A stretch of 22,500 bases of DNA from Chrysomallon squamiferum (GCA_012295275.1 CM022671.1:4699065-4721564), one strand, 5' to 3'; numbered from the stretch's first letter, positions 1 to 20,562 are shown. Made by a program: numbers and translations. Notes: generated by a model not told the origin, from the letters alone.

Positions 1-363
1 AAGTAAAGCTCATTTTGTCGCCGGCATTCCTCTGTTTTTGGAATGTTCACGCTATCGTTTTGAATTACAGTTTTGCCAAACGTGGTCGTAATGTTGATAC
101 AAGCGGAGTCCTTTTCTGTTTGATGATATTTTTCGACTTAATGGCGAGTTGCTGTGAAAACAGCGAGTTAAAACCTTCGTGTTTCAGACATCAAAGTAAT
201 TCTCGGTTGTCTGACAAACTGAAATCAATTTGTAGTTGGTAGGTTTTTTTTTTGGTTTCGATTTTATTGTTATTCGTTCAGCATGTGGGATCATGTTTCG
301 TGATGTCTTTGTTCTGTTTGTTATCCAAACCTTGGCTCTTTCGCTTAATCTCTATTCTTATAT

Positions 364-385
364 TCTCTCTCTCTATCTCTCTCTA

Positions 386-458
<73 letters not shown>

Positions 459-479
459 CTATCTATCTGTCTCTCTATA

Positions 480-513
<34 letters not shown>
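364..513. repeat. Compound microsatellite (CT)n-(TA)n-(TCTA)n-(CT)n
   Basis: Long CT runs flank about 15 TA units and a short TCTA/TCTG patch. All is directly readable as tandem di- and tetranucleotides. Confidence 0.97.
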
Positions 514-515
<2 letters not shown>

Positions 516-614
516 TAACTTTCTAATTTTATTTCTTTTTCTATAACATAGAAAATTTTATTTCTTTTTTTATATAATGTAGAAAATTAATACTAAAAAT
601 TAGTGTGTTAATGC

Positions 615-641
615 AATAATAATAATAATAATAATAATAAA
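615..641. repeat. (AAT)n microsatellite
   Basis: About nine AAT units in tandem within AT-rich intron sequence. Confidence 0.9.
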
Positions 642-992
642 CAATTTCTACATAAAGGTGTCCCTATATTATGCCATAATCAACCTCAGAATTATACAGA
701 AAAAAAACACATTCACATACACAAAACACAGGCATGCACGCACACCCATACGCATGCAAACAAACATAAAGACTTCATACAAACAAGGGTAAAATATAAA
801 AATTATTTAAACGAAAAACGGATCGTTCTTCAAAATTAATCTGTATGTAAACAGCTTAATAATATATGTGCACAAAAATATCTAACAATTACAAAAAAAA
901 ACAAATATCGTTATTTCAAATATACACGTATGTAAACAGCTTAATGTTTGTGTTTATTTATTTATGACCTTTGTTCTTCATTTTTTTTCCAG

Positions 993-7650
<6,658 letters not shown>

Positions 7651-8058
7651 CATGAACTGACGAAGCACGTGCAATGAGCGCAAAAATGACACCAAGAAAG
7701 ACGTCAAAGAGGTTGTTTTTCAAAACACATCAGAAAAAACCCACACAATTTTGTTAAGATTGTACAAAGATCTTTTTCTTTTAGGAAATATGCAAGCAGT
7801 AACGATCTATTTGTTCTAAAAACTGTTTTTTTACTTGACAGATTAGCGTGTCCATGAACAGAAATTGTACTTTCTTTAAGGTCGTCAGTCTTAGACTGTC
7901 GAATCACGTGACTGAGTTTGGCAACTTGCCAGTCCACAAATTGCACATCCTATCCAATTTGAAAGTCTGAGCGCTCGTAAAATTCTATTGTCGTCGTTTA
8001 CGTTGCTTACGACGTCGGTTTTATCAAATTTATAAAATAAATTGTGTTCATCATTTGC
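7651..8058 (+). other. Gene A 3'UTR (inferred)
   Basis: Non-coding sequence from the stop codon to just beyond the AATAAA at 8036. It is of mixed composition, less AT-rich than the intergenic DNA after it, and free of microsatellites, consistent with a transcribed UTR. The end is inferred, not seen. Confidence 0.5.
8036..8041 (+). promoter_or_regulatory. Poly(A) signal AATAAA for gene A
   Basis: This is a canonical AATAAA about 385 bp after the stop codon, followed within 20 bp by TGTGTTCATC and within 45 bp by a long T run, which fits the GU/U-rich downstream element of animal cleavage sites. Confidence 0.6.
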
Positions 8059-8077
8059 TACTTTTTAGCGCAGTAGG

Positions 8078-8080
<3 letters not shown>

Positions 8081-8109
<29 letters not shown>

Positions 8110-8157
8110 CATTATTGTTATTATTATTATTTTTTTTTTTTTTTTGAGTCTTATCGT

Positions 8158-8186
<29 letters not shown>
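8081..8186. repeat. Poly-T, (ATT)n, poly-T, (TTTA)n
   Basis: 29 T residues (8081-8109), ATT units, a second T run and then (TTTA)n. It begins about 40 bp after the gene A poly(A) signal. Confidence 0.93.
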
Positions 8187-8189
<3 letters not shown>

Positions 8190-8616
8190 TTGATAAAATA
8201 CGATACAAAATCAAATTTAGTTGACCAACTCAGTCTTAAGAGACGTCAGAAAAGACTGACGTAAATTTTCAAGGGCATGCAAAGCAGAAAACATTTTCTC
8301 TAAAAAAAAAATAAAAAATTCTCGCAGTTGTGTTTTCATAAAATGAAATATAATTTGGATTCAGCTTTCTACATACTATGAATACCTTTTTAAAATTATG
8401 TAACGTACACGTCACTGCTGTATTTGTGGTTGTGAATCCATCGTTCGTTTCTAAACTTTATATTTTTCATAAATATTTCGTGTTATAGTAAAGTGTATTT
8501 CTGATAGCAATATTTACGATTTTTGCAATATCAAGAAAATTTGTGAATTACTATAAGAATGATTTGTTCAGTGTGAAAAGGTATACTGTATGACAAATAT
8601 ATTTAGACATATACGT
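8187..8616. other. Intergenic, AT-rich, nothing recognised
   Basis: Mixed AT-rich sequence with one half CRE (TGACGTAA near 8258). No ORF with protein character and no structured RNA was seen. Confidence 0.4.
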
Positions 8617-8840
8617 GCATACATACATACATACACATATGCGCGTGCACACATACATAATATATACATCCATCCATACATACATACACATATACATTCG
8701 TACGTACATACATACAAACAAAAACACACACTCATACACACACACACATTATATACATACATATATCTATTCATACATAGATTATAGATATATACATACA
8801 CAAACATAAGCACACGCACATACACACAATCATATGTACA
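8617..8840. repeat. (CATA)n-rich degenerate microsatellite
   Basis: CATA units are interspersed with CACA, CATC and CGCA variants over about 220 bp. This creates overlapping tyrosine/cysteine/valine-rich or histidine/isoleucine-rich spurious frames on both strands. Confidence 0.92.
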
Positions 8841-9188
8841 CCCGTCCATCAATTCATTAATGCATATTTCAGTAAACATATGCGCACGTGCACACATTTC
8901 TGCATGAACTGAAAAGTCATCATGATGGGTCTATCGGTTGTGAAAACAAAAATATTTGTATATTTATAAATTTTTGAAAGTTTTTTTTTTATTTATTTAG
9001 TAAAGTTATATATATATATATTTTTAAAATAATATTTGACACCCTTATATACATGTTATTTAATCTATTAATTTTAATAAGACATTTTTATAAAGATTTT
9101 AAAAACGCGTGTGGATGTGTGAATACGAAAAATGAAATGACTGGAAAGAGAATTAATGAAAAAGAATGTAATCAATAAAATACGTTTG
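8841..9188. other. Intergenic, nothing recognised
   Basis: AT-rich sequence with short TA and T runs. No gene is supported. Confidence 0.4.
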
Positions 9189-9470
9189 TATGACGTCAGA
9201 ATTGGTTATACGTACTACGGGAATGTATGTGTATGACGTCATAATGTTATCGCTGATATAGGACAATGAGTATGTGACGTCAGAATATTTTAAGAGCACT
9301 ATGTGACATATACAATATGACGTCACAATATCGGTACTACTTGACTACTGTATGATGTCATAACAGTTCGGAGTAATGTCAGCACATAGCATAAACAGTT
9401 TATGAATCTAACATTAATATTAGACTGACTTTACTAAAGAAATATGAAATTAATTTTACATGACGTCATC
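9189..9470. promoter_or_regulatory. Cluster of CRE-like TGACGTCA palindromes with ~42 bp spacing
   Basis: TGACGTCA occurs at 9191, 9234, 9275, 9318 and 9461, and TGATGTCA at 9353. Four successive spacings are 43, 41, 43 and 35 bp. Bases after the core (AGAAT, TAATG, AGAAT, CAATA, TAACA) are partly shared, so this may be a decayed tandem repeat. TGACGTCA is the consensus for CREB/ATF bZIP proteins. Regulatory function is inferred only. Confidence 0.45.
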
Positions 9471-9775
9471 ATTTGGTGACCTAAAGTATGTCATATCAGT
9501 AACTTGTGAGCTTTGAAAATGTGAACAACATTTTATGTGAATATGCTATATGAATATTGTATGATTTTTCGGACTAGAATTTTTTATTAGCTCAGTTTAA
9601 CATCATGGATTTTACGTAGAAATTAATGCACACTTTCTGTTTGGTTAAAAGGTTTATAGGCACCAGACCATTTGAAATAGAAAACAAAGCAAAGAACACG
9701 CTAGGAAGAATTGAAACTGCCACCAATCACGTCTTACATTAGCTTTTAACCATAAATACAAATAAATAAATAACA
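9471..9775. other. Intergenic, nothing recognised
   Basis: Unique AT-rich sequence between the CRE-like cluster and the CATA array. No coding frame or RNA gene is supported. Confidence 0.4.
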
Positions 9776-9932
9776 GTCATACATATATACATATATACGT
9801 ACATACTCAGATACATAGATACATGCATACATACATACATACATACATATATACATATATAAAACATACGTACATACAAACATACATGCATATATGTATA
9901 CATACATACAGACAGACAGACAGACATACAAA
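9776..9932. repeat. (CATA)n with terminal (CAGA)n
   Basis: Imperfect CATA/CGTA/CATG units end in four CAGA units. Cysteine/tyrosine/valine-rich frames over it are artefacts. Confidence 0.94.
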
Positions 9933-9990
9933 TATACTTGTGTATATATCAATTTTAATTTATTATTGCTAGTTATTTTTTTATTATTAT

Positions 9991-10013
9991 TTTTTTTTTT
10001 TTTTTTTTTTTTT
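9991..10013. repeat. Poly-T (23)
   Basis: Homopolymer preceded by ATT units. Confidence 0.9.
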
Positions 10014-11331
10014 ATTTATAAAATAAGAACTATAATTATATTTAAATAATTAATGGCGGTCATCATTAAAATGAATCCTCAAAAATTCACATTCAGATTT
10101 GACTTTATCTTCTAACAAAACTTTTCAATCTTGTTGAATCCAAGAGATTATCATCAGTAAATTTCAGTCTACGATTATATCTCACAGTCATTAAAATTAA
10201 TTGATAGAGAATTCAAAAAATAATTCTGTGGTTTGAGACCTTCTGACAATATCCGGTGTACAGGGAAAAAGTTTCTTCCTAGATTTTCGATTAATTAATT
10301 ATCTTTATTTGTCATTATTATTTATGAATACGTCAATCAAATTTTTTTTATATATATACTGGCAATCAAAATTTAGTCATAAGTTATTCAAAGGTATTTT
10401 GTTGTTGTTGTTTCTCTTTTGCTCTCAAGAAAATGGCATTAATAAAGAATTATAATAATTAACATAAATGTTCGAGATGGCTTAAAAAACTAAAATCTGA
10501 AATTTCCACAGCTGAATGTATAAATACTCATATTCATAATTAACGAAGTCAAACTCTTTTAAAATAAAATTAATGTTTTATAGTCCTATCGATTTATACG
10601 ATAAAGTTCAAATGAAATCTTTAGAAATCATGCTTTAATTTGGTTACAAAAACAAATATGAAGAAGAAAAAAGTATAATTTGATTGGAGAAAAAATTAAG
10701 ATGTATTAAAGTATTAAATTTTTAAAATGTAAGTGGTAAATATGGTAAATATAGGCATGGAGATTATATTGTATTGTATAAAGTTACGGCTGGAACGGGA
10801 AATAATATAATTAATTAGAGCTATCCTGGAAAAAATATATGTAACGTAAAAAAAAAAAAAAAAAAAAATTAAAAAAATTGAAATTGTTCATGGGACGACA
10901 GTATAATCTATAATATGAAGTCATGGTTGGATTGTGAAAAAAAATTAAAATGTACCAGATTGTTCTGTATGTATATAGAATTACTTACACTAAATCAGTT
11001 ATTATTATTCCAAAGAAACTTCTTCTCAAAGAGATGAAACAAAATTTTAAAAAGTTTTCCATAATGATCTCAACATTTCAAATTAACATTGTTGTCGTTC
11101 TAGTAACTAGACTGTTTAGAACAGCTCGTAAAAAAAAAATCACATTAAAAAAAAAAAATATGTTGTTTTTGTTTTGTCTTATGCATGTATATACTAGTGA
11201 TACAGGTATTGAGTTTTTGTAGATTGTGTAGAATAGAGAAATACAGGTATGTAGCTATGCAGATGTATATGTATACAAGCATAAGGGTATAAAATGTGTT
11301 CAAGAATAATAAATTTTGTTTATGTATACAG
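10014..11331. other. Intergenic, AT-rich, no gene recognised
   Basis: Unique AT-rich DNA with a 20 bp A run (about 10850-10869). The frame at 10950-11222 is lysine/isoleucine-rich, expected from composition, and shows no domain or splice context. Confidence 0.45.
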
Positions 11332-11377
11332 TCATACACGTTTATATGTTTAATCAGCATACACGTTTGTATGTTTT
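11332..11377. repeat. Short tandem duplication CATACACGTTTxTATGTTT
   Basis: CATACACGTTTATATGTTT and CATACACGTTTGTATGTTT lie next to each other, separated by AATCAG. It is a two-copy repeat of about 25 bp. Confidence 0.7.
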
Positions 11378-11635
11378 GAGGCATATAAAACTGTTTTTAT
11401 GCATGTTTGATGTAGACAGATGTCCAGATATGCATTTGTAATGGTGTAGTATATATTCTGTATAAGTAAACAGGTAAAACGTACAAAGTAAGTAGGTGTA
11501 TTGCATATAACGGTAGAAGGTTACAAGTATTTGACAAGCAGTTGTATAGAGATAGATATAAAGATATAATAAATTTATTTCAAAACTATAAACAGGTTTA
11601 ACGTTATACACACATATCTATTACATACAGAGGTA

Positions 11636-11653
11636 TTAGGGTTAGGGTTAGGG
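11636..11653. repeat. Three TTAGGG units (interstitial telomere-like repeat)
   Basis: Exact (TTAGGG)3 followed by TTTT. TTAGGG is the telomere unit of most animals, including molluscs. At three units it is a short interstitial trace, not a chromosome end. Confidence 0.9.
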
Positions 11654-11786
11654 TTTTATGATATTCGGGGATAGAGGAATATTATTATGGATCATAATAC
11701 CATGTATAGGAATAAACATAGGCGTATAGATGGAAAAATACGGAACGTAATATCGTATTTATCAAGGTATTCAAAAGCACAAGCTT

Positions 11787-12071
11787 TTACTATTACTAAC
11801 TACTACTACTGTTGGTACTTCTTTTACTACTATTAATACTACTACTACTGTCATTATTATTATAACTACCACGGCAACTACTATTATTATTATTTATTAT
11901 TATTATCATTATTCTTACTACAATTACTGCTATTATTATTACTACTATACTACAATTAATATTATTTTTATTACTACTACTACTACCATTATTACCACTA
12001 GTACTACTAGTACTATTATTATTACTATTATTACTACTACTACAACAACAACAACAACTACTACTACTACA

Positions 12072-12116
<45 letters not shown>
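11787..12116. repeat. Trinucleotide array (ACT/ATT/ACA)n
   Basis: About 330 bp of TAC, TAT, ACT and ATT triplets with interruptions, ending in about 15 pure ATT units. Confidence 0.95.
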
Positions 12117-12117
<1 letters not shown>

Positions 12118-12475
12118 GCATTTTGTGAACATCAACAATAACCTAGCTTGTAATTTGAGTTGTGTTTATGACGTCAGCATTATCGGTATGTTTTATTTTG
12201 TACAGATCATTTGTTACAGTAGAATTACCTTCGTTCTTAACAGTGCAATATCAACTTTCCTCTATTGTTTGAATAAATGCTATTTATTTTTTAAACACTT
12301 CGTTGTCATCTCTTTAATTGCATGCGGCTTTAAGTGGATCAATAAGCATGCATTGCTGAAGATAATTAATTTATATTATTGATGTTATATCTCTCGCGAA
12401 CACTGTTTTAAAAAAAAAGGAATGAAATAACAACAACAACAACACGAAAACTGAATAAACAAAAGTGCACGTGAA

Positions 12476-12477
<2 letters not shown>
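12117..12477. other. Intergenic, unique, no gene recognised
   Basis: Includes one TGACGTCA (12169-12176). The 88-codon frame at 12116-12382 begins inside the ATT array and has no recognisable domain. Confidence 0.4.

Positions 12478-12563
<86 letters not shown>
12478..12563. repeat. (GA)n microsatellite
   Basis: About 42 GA units, uninterrupted. Confidence 0.97.
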
Positions 12564-12566
<3 letters not shown>

Positions 12567-12809
12567 GAGTGACTTACAGAATGAATTAATGGAATGGATG
12601 CTGGTTTTATGACAGACACGGTACAGTAACGTGTATACAAATTACAGGTTATCAGGTGATTTGAGGTGTAGGTTTTTACGATGGTTTCAAAGAGAGAAAA
12701 GAAGCGGCAGATATTTCAAGAGGTTTTTTTTTTATTGATTATATGATGAAGAGAACATTTTACAAATCAGTGCTGGGATGCTAGGTACAAAGATGTTTGC
12801 ACTTTGTGG

Positions 12810-13024
<215 letters not shown>

Positions 13025-13600
13025 AAGACAGATCGATATTATACTTTATTTAATGCGGTATCGGATCAAAATTCATTTGCTAACCTTTTAATCTGTTTCA
13101 TGATTTAATATCTGAACTTACAAATGTTAAAACTGAAAGATGTCTTAGCTGGAAGAAGCGAGTTGAGATAAAAATCTAACGTGCAAAGAAATCAATAAGA
13201 AACGGATACATGGCACAAAGCCTGCAATCTTCGAAACTGTGTGGTAACAGAAAGACAATTTGGGTTTCCGAAATCTTTGGGAATAATTCCTCGTTGATCT
13301 GGAGATACAAGAAGCGTGTGTTTACACAGTCAGTAATGAATTAACTTAGTAACAAGATAACGAAACACTCTCGCCGATAACATTCTATTCATTTAAAGTT
13401 TAATTTTCTAGGACTTCGCGAACAAACACTGGCTGTCTTCAAACAGCGCTGCTGGTCATCTCTAAACAAACGTGTTTTCATCTGAACTCCTGGTATCGCT
13501 GGCATGTTTCAATATTGACCATGAATGTCCTTATCTCAGCCAGACAAGGAATTTACATTTTGTGAACAAAAAAAGAAGAAAAAAAAACCTGTTTTAATTC
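13025..13600. other. Intergenic, non-repetitive, no gene recognised
   Basis: Composition is more balanced than the surroundings and free of microsatellites. I saw no frame longer than about 60 codons with protein character, and no tRNA-like fold. It could be upstream regulatory DNA of gene B or an unrecognised diverged element. Confidence 0.35.
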
Positions 13601-13689
13601 AAGCAGCCAGAGGAAGTAAGAATATTGAAGTATGTCTCTTTTTTTTTTTTTTTTTTTCTTTTCTTTTTTTAAATTTTTTTGAGGGAATG

Positions 13690-13815
13690 AAGCGTAGATT
13701 GAAGATGATGGTCTTATTGAATGCAGACGATATCCCGAGAACTGTAGATTGATAAATGATGACGTTGATGCCTAAATGATATCCCATGAACTGTAGATCG
13801 AAAAATGATGGTCTT
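13690..13815. repeat. ~49 bp tandem repeat, about 2.5 units
   Basis: GTAGAT(T/C)GA occurs at 13694, 13744 and 13793, and GATATCCC at 13729 and 13778. The shared stretch also includes GAACTGTAGAT and AAATGATG. The period is 49-50 bp. Confidence 0.8.
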
Positions 13816-14159
13816 GAGCGACAGGGCGTGTTGCGTTCTGTCCAGAATAAAGAGGAGACGATCTGGAGAGGGCAGTAATCAATGTTTATTGACCAAGTCC
13901 TCCGAACACGAGTTCAGCATCAGATTGTTTGAGTTGTGTATCTCTGCTCATCACGTCATGTTGACTGACTGTACAGAACAGCGAGTTCCTGGTCTTACTG
14001 CACGTAGCCCAACACAGAGTGGAAATTTGATACAGCTCGCAGGATTGTTGTCTGAAATGAGCACACAAGACTTTGTCGTTAAATTGACGATGTTAGTCAG
14101 ATGGCGATGTGTCTAGCTGTGTTTGCGTCTCTTAGATTCAACGAAAACAAAAAACTTAA
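13816..14159. other. Intergenic, non-repetitive, no supported gene
   Basis: A 103-codon frame on the + strand (13805-14116) and a 60-codon frame opposite it cover this block of near-balanced base composition. Neither shows a domain, signal peptide or splice context, so I leave both unannotated. Confidence 0.4.
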
Positions 14160-14345
14160 AAAGTTAATTAACGAATGGAAGAACGAATGAGTATAAGAGT
14201 GAATGAATGCTTGAGATGAACGAATAAAAAAATGCATGAATGAATGAAAAAATAACGAAAGAATGAATAAACGAAAGATCAAAAGAAGAAGGAACGAAAG
14301 AATGAATGAACGAAAGAACGAATAACGAACGAATTAATCAACCTA
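14160..14345. repeat. Degenerate (GAAT/CGAA)n tract
   Basis: GAATGAA, AACGAA and GAACGAA units repeat imperfectly on the + strand over about 185 bp. It is the reverse-complement type of the ATTC tract at 15003-15173. Confidence 0.85.
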
Positions 14346-14897
14346 CGAAAGAATAGATAAATGAATTTGTGAATATTATTATTAACTGCAACGCTTATTT
14401 TGGTAAAATGAAGGCAAGAAAACCGTTTATAATTTTATATCCATTTCATAAATAACTATATCCTTAAGACAATGTCATGAAACATTTTTAAAATAGACTC
14501 AGAACCTTTAAAATAATGTATAACCTGACACCGCCCGAAAATAAAGAATTTCGGATAACATACACTGAACTTGTGTAGCTATCCAAAATAGATACAATTC
14601 TGACCAAAAATTCTAGCGCGATAGTTTTAGGTGACTTTATGTTCCTTTGATAGAAGCTGGTCACATATAATGCGTAATACATCAAAAGATATTTCTATAA
14701 TTTGATTTGTCGTGTCCCTGGCTTTCGACTGACACCTGGATGTTTTGATACCTGAGATTAGACAGTTCAGATTATCTGTTACAGCTGTAACTTTCACAGT
14801 CCACGTGAAAATAACAGACCATTTATCAACTATAAGAATGAAGTCAAGGTCAGATTCGGAATATGAATGTCGGGATACTTCTAACAATGTTTTGAAT
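14346..14897. other. Intergenic, no gene recognised
   Basis: Unique AT-rich DNA lying between two complementary tetranucleotide tracts. Opposite-strand frames of 60-86 codons occur but have no recognisable features. Confidence 0.4.
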
Positions 14898-14915
14898 TAT
14901 TATTACTATTACTAT

Positions 14916-15008
<93 letters not shown>

Positions 15009-15173
15009 TTCATTCATTCATTGAGTTGTACTTTTTTGTTAATTTATTTTTCATTCATCCATCCATTCTTCTATTCATTTAATCATTCATCCATTCATTC
15101 ATAAATTCATTCATTCATTTTTACGTTCTTACATTCTTCCATTAATACATTCGTTCGTTTATTCATTCACTCA
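14898..15173. repeat. (TTA/CTA)n then (ATTC)n
   Basis: About 105 bp of ATT/ACT triplets, then ATTC units (15003-15022) and degenerate ATTC/ATCC/TTCG units to about 15173. It lies about 110 bp upstream of the gene B start codon. Confidence 0.94.
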
Positions 15174-15280
15174 CTCACACAATTATTTTTCTTACTTCAC
15201 ATTAACACCTGTCATTTTCCACGTACCCATCAAACACTTGTTTTTCGTCTAACACATTTGTCGTTGTCAACGTTGCCACG

Positions 15281-18550
<3,270 letters not shown>

Positions 18551-18702
18551 CATACTAACCACAGCAGTCAGGTTATTCGCAACAAAATGTTTCGGTTTGT
18601 TTTCAATACTAACAATTTAACCTCTTGATAAACCCAGACTGACTACTAACAATCTAACCAATTTGTCCGTGTAGTATGATTACCAATAGTTTAGAATCAA
18701 TT

Positions 18703-18704
18703 TG

Positions 18705-18740
<36 letters not shown>

Positions 18741-18751
18741 TTTTTTATTAT

Positions 18752-18843
<92 letters not shown>
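18703..18843. repeat. (ATT)n-(TATC)n-(TA)n compound microsatellite
   Basis: About 11 ATT units, nine TATC units and 23 TA units. Confidence 0.96.
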
Positions 18844-18845
<2 letters not shown>

Positions 18846-19031
18846 CGCTTATTCTTGCATAAAGGGTTTAATTATAAAAAAAATGAAAAAATAAGTAAGC
18901 AAAAAAATATGCTTATCTTTTGCACTGTTGAGTAGACATGTATTTAGTTTCAGTTACAGAAAATGTCAAAAGTCAAATGATGTTGTACAAGATGGGGTAA
19001 TGGAATTGCAATGTTTATTAATTAACACTAA

Positions 19032-19037
19032 AATAAA
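19032..19037 (+). promoter_or_regulatory. Candidate poly(A) signal AATAAA for gene B
   Basis: This is the first exact AATAAA after the gene B stop (about 480 bp). TGTACTCTTTCTCACTTGTT follows within 25 bp as a plausible U/GU-rich element. A nearer non-canonical signal is possible. Confidence 0.4.
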
Positions 19038-19099
19038 AACTAATAGAATTGTCGTGTACTCTTTCTCACTTGTTTTCGAAAAAAAAAAAATTTATTGAA

Positions 19100-19556
19100 T
19101 TTTATTTTTGATTTACTTATCTATTTTTTTATATAGGGTTGTTAGTTTTTTTTCAAAGGTTTTTTTCCATTTTTTTTTTTTTTTTCTCTCTCTCTGTCTC
19201 ATTCTTTTTTCTTTCTTTCTTTCTTTTCATTCATTATTTATCTATTTATCTAGTTTTAGTATTTTTCTGTCTCTACCTTTAATAATTCTTTTTTGATTAT
19301 TGATATCTTTTTATTCTTAACATTTTTTTCTTCACCTTTTTATCTTTTCATCTTTATTTTTCATTTTTTTTTTTTTTTTTTGTCTTTCTTCTTCCTCTTC
19401 CTCTTCTTTATCTCTTTTTACTGCGTGATTTTCTGTAGATTTTTATTTTCATATTTTTATTATCACTTTTTACTTTTCTATTTCTATTTATCTTTTTTTT
19501 CTATTCGTTCCATTTATTTTTATGTTTTTCTGTTTCCTTTACCCCACTCCCACCTC
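19100..19556. repeat. Long pyrimidine/T-rich tract
   Basis: About 450 bp dominated by T with C interruptions (TTTC, CTCT, TTCC). The phenylalanine/leucine-rich frames over it are compositional. Confidence 0.85.
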
Positions 19557-19912
19557 CCAATATTCACAAATTATTCGCATGCATTACTGATCACCTGCAA
19601 ACGTCTTCTCACACGAACAAAACCTTTTTACAGTTGCACGCAAGTCGCTAACAGCGCAACACCGGATATCCGAAAACGTCATTTCCGGCGCAGGCAGAAA
19701 GGGGAAATGCTTGTTCTCGGTTTGATTTGCTACGCTTAGATAAATGAATAATGCAGCGTTCTGTAGCTTCCTGCCCTGTTGTGTCTGATTCAAAAGTGTT
19801 CACTTTAATTGAAACAAATGTAAAATGTCTACAGCCAATACATTACTAAAAAAAAAAACAACTGAAAAGTAATAAATAAAATGAAAAAAACAGACAGACA
19901 CTACAACAACTA

Positions 19913-19918
<6 letters not shown>
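19557..19918. other. Intergenic, locally GC-richer, no gene recognised
   Basis: About 19600-19730 is less AT-rich, with the palindrome CGGATATCCG (19663-19672) and an ETS-like TTTCCGG (19682-19688). No coding feature was recognised. Confidence 0.4.

Positions 19919-19950
<32 letters not shown>
19919..19950. repeat. Poly-T (~33)
   Basis: Pure T homopolymer just before the candidate mobile-element end. Confidence 0.95.
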
Positions 19951-19951
<1 letters not shown>

Positions 19952-19973
19952 TCTGACAAATTTCAGCACATGA

Positions 19974-20327
19974 TACAGTCAAACCTGCTGGAGTGGACAC
20001 CTTTACAAAGAGATTTTCCCTAATCATCTAAAAAGCAAACACCTCTGTTAAAAGGACACATTTTTATTATAGTTTCCCAAATAATCTATTATGATATAAA
20101 TCAACCTATATTAAGCACACACCTTCATTAAAAAGAAATTTATTTATTTTTCATTTATTTTTTATTCTGCTGCTGGTAAATCCTTAACTGGTTCGACTTT
20201 ACTGAATAGTTTAAAAAGATGTTTTGATAAAGTGATCAATTTTTACATCTACACTGAGGCTTAATTTTATTATTTTATATTTCATAAATATATTTTTCCA
20301 GTCTATGGTTTTCCACATTTGACTGGA
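19974..20327. mobile_element. Possible decayed non-autonomous pogo/Tigger-like DNA element
   Basis: The left end reads TA-CAGTCAAACCTGC. About 350 bp on, the right side reads CACATTTGACTG, whose complement begins CAGTCAAATGTG, so 8 terminal bases match plus TG further in. CAGT with a TA target is common in Tc1/mariner-pogo families. Inside, (A)CACCT...TTAAAAG blocks repeat (about 20001, 20040, 20120). The right flanking TA is displaced by two bases and no transposase is present, so this is tentative. Confidence 0.3.
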
Positions 20328-20495
20328 TATATCTAACGAACGATAACCGATGAAAATATAGAATAATAAAAAAAATGTAGCTGTTACTTCCCTTGGACTC
20401 GAAAACTATTGAACTCATTATGGCGTTATTAATATTTAACCGAAAATTTTACTTAATCAAATTCTGTATTTCTTTTTCCCAAAGACTGACAAAAT

Positions 20496-20499
<4 letters not shown>

Positions 20500-20562
<63 letters not shown>

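Larger units (their letters stand above)
1..992 (+). other. Intron of gene A (5' end outside window)
   Basis: AT-rich sequence with a compound CT/TA/TATC microsatellite, an AAT run, CA-rich sequence near 710-770 and an 18 bp direct repeat (843-860 and 928-945). No exon with convincing splice sites or protein similarity was recognised before 993. The open frames here are repeat-derived. Confidence 0.5.
18551..19055 (+). other. Gene B 3'UTR (inferred)
   Basis: Sequence from the stop codon to just past AATAAA at 19032. It includes a near-repeat of TACTAACAAT(T/C)TAAC (18609 and 18643 regions) and a large ATT/TATC/TA microsatellite. The end is inferred. Confidence 0.4.

Noticed and set aside
7704-7946. 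80-codon minus-strand frame
   Set aside because: Lies antisense to the inferred 3'UTR of gene A and shows no protein family features.
8551-8897. Cysteine/tyrosine/valine-rich and histidine/isoleucine-rich frames
   Set aside because: Produced by the CATA-type microsatellite in different frames; the same holds for 9739-9952 and 17535-17807.
13805-14116. 103-codon + strand frame in a region of balanced composition
   Set aside because: No recognisable domain, signal peptide, conserved motif or splice sites. It starts inside a tandem repeat, and an opposite frame of similar length exists.
19293-19739. 148-codon phenylalanine-rich frame
   Set aside because: Compositional product of the T-rich tract; the non-repetitive C-terminal part has no recognisable domain.
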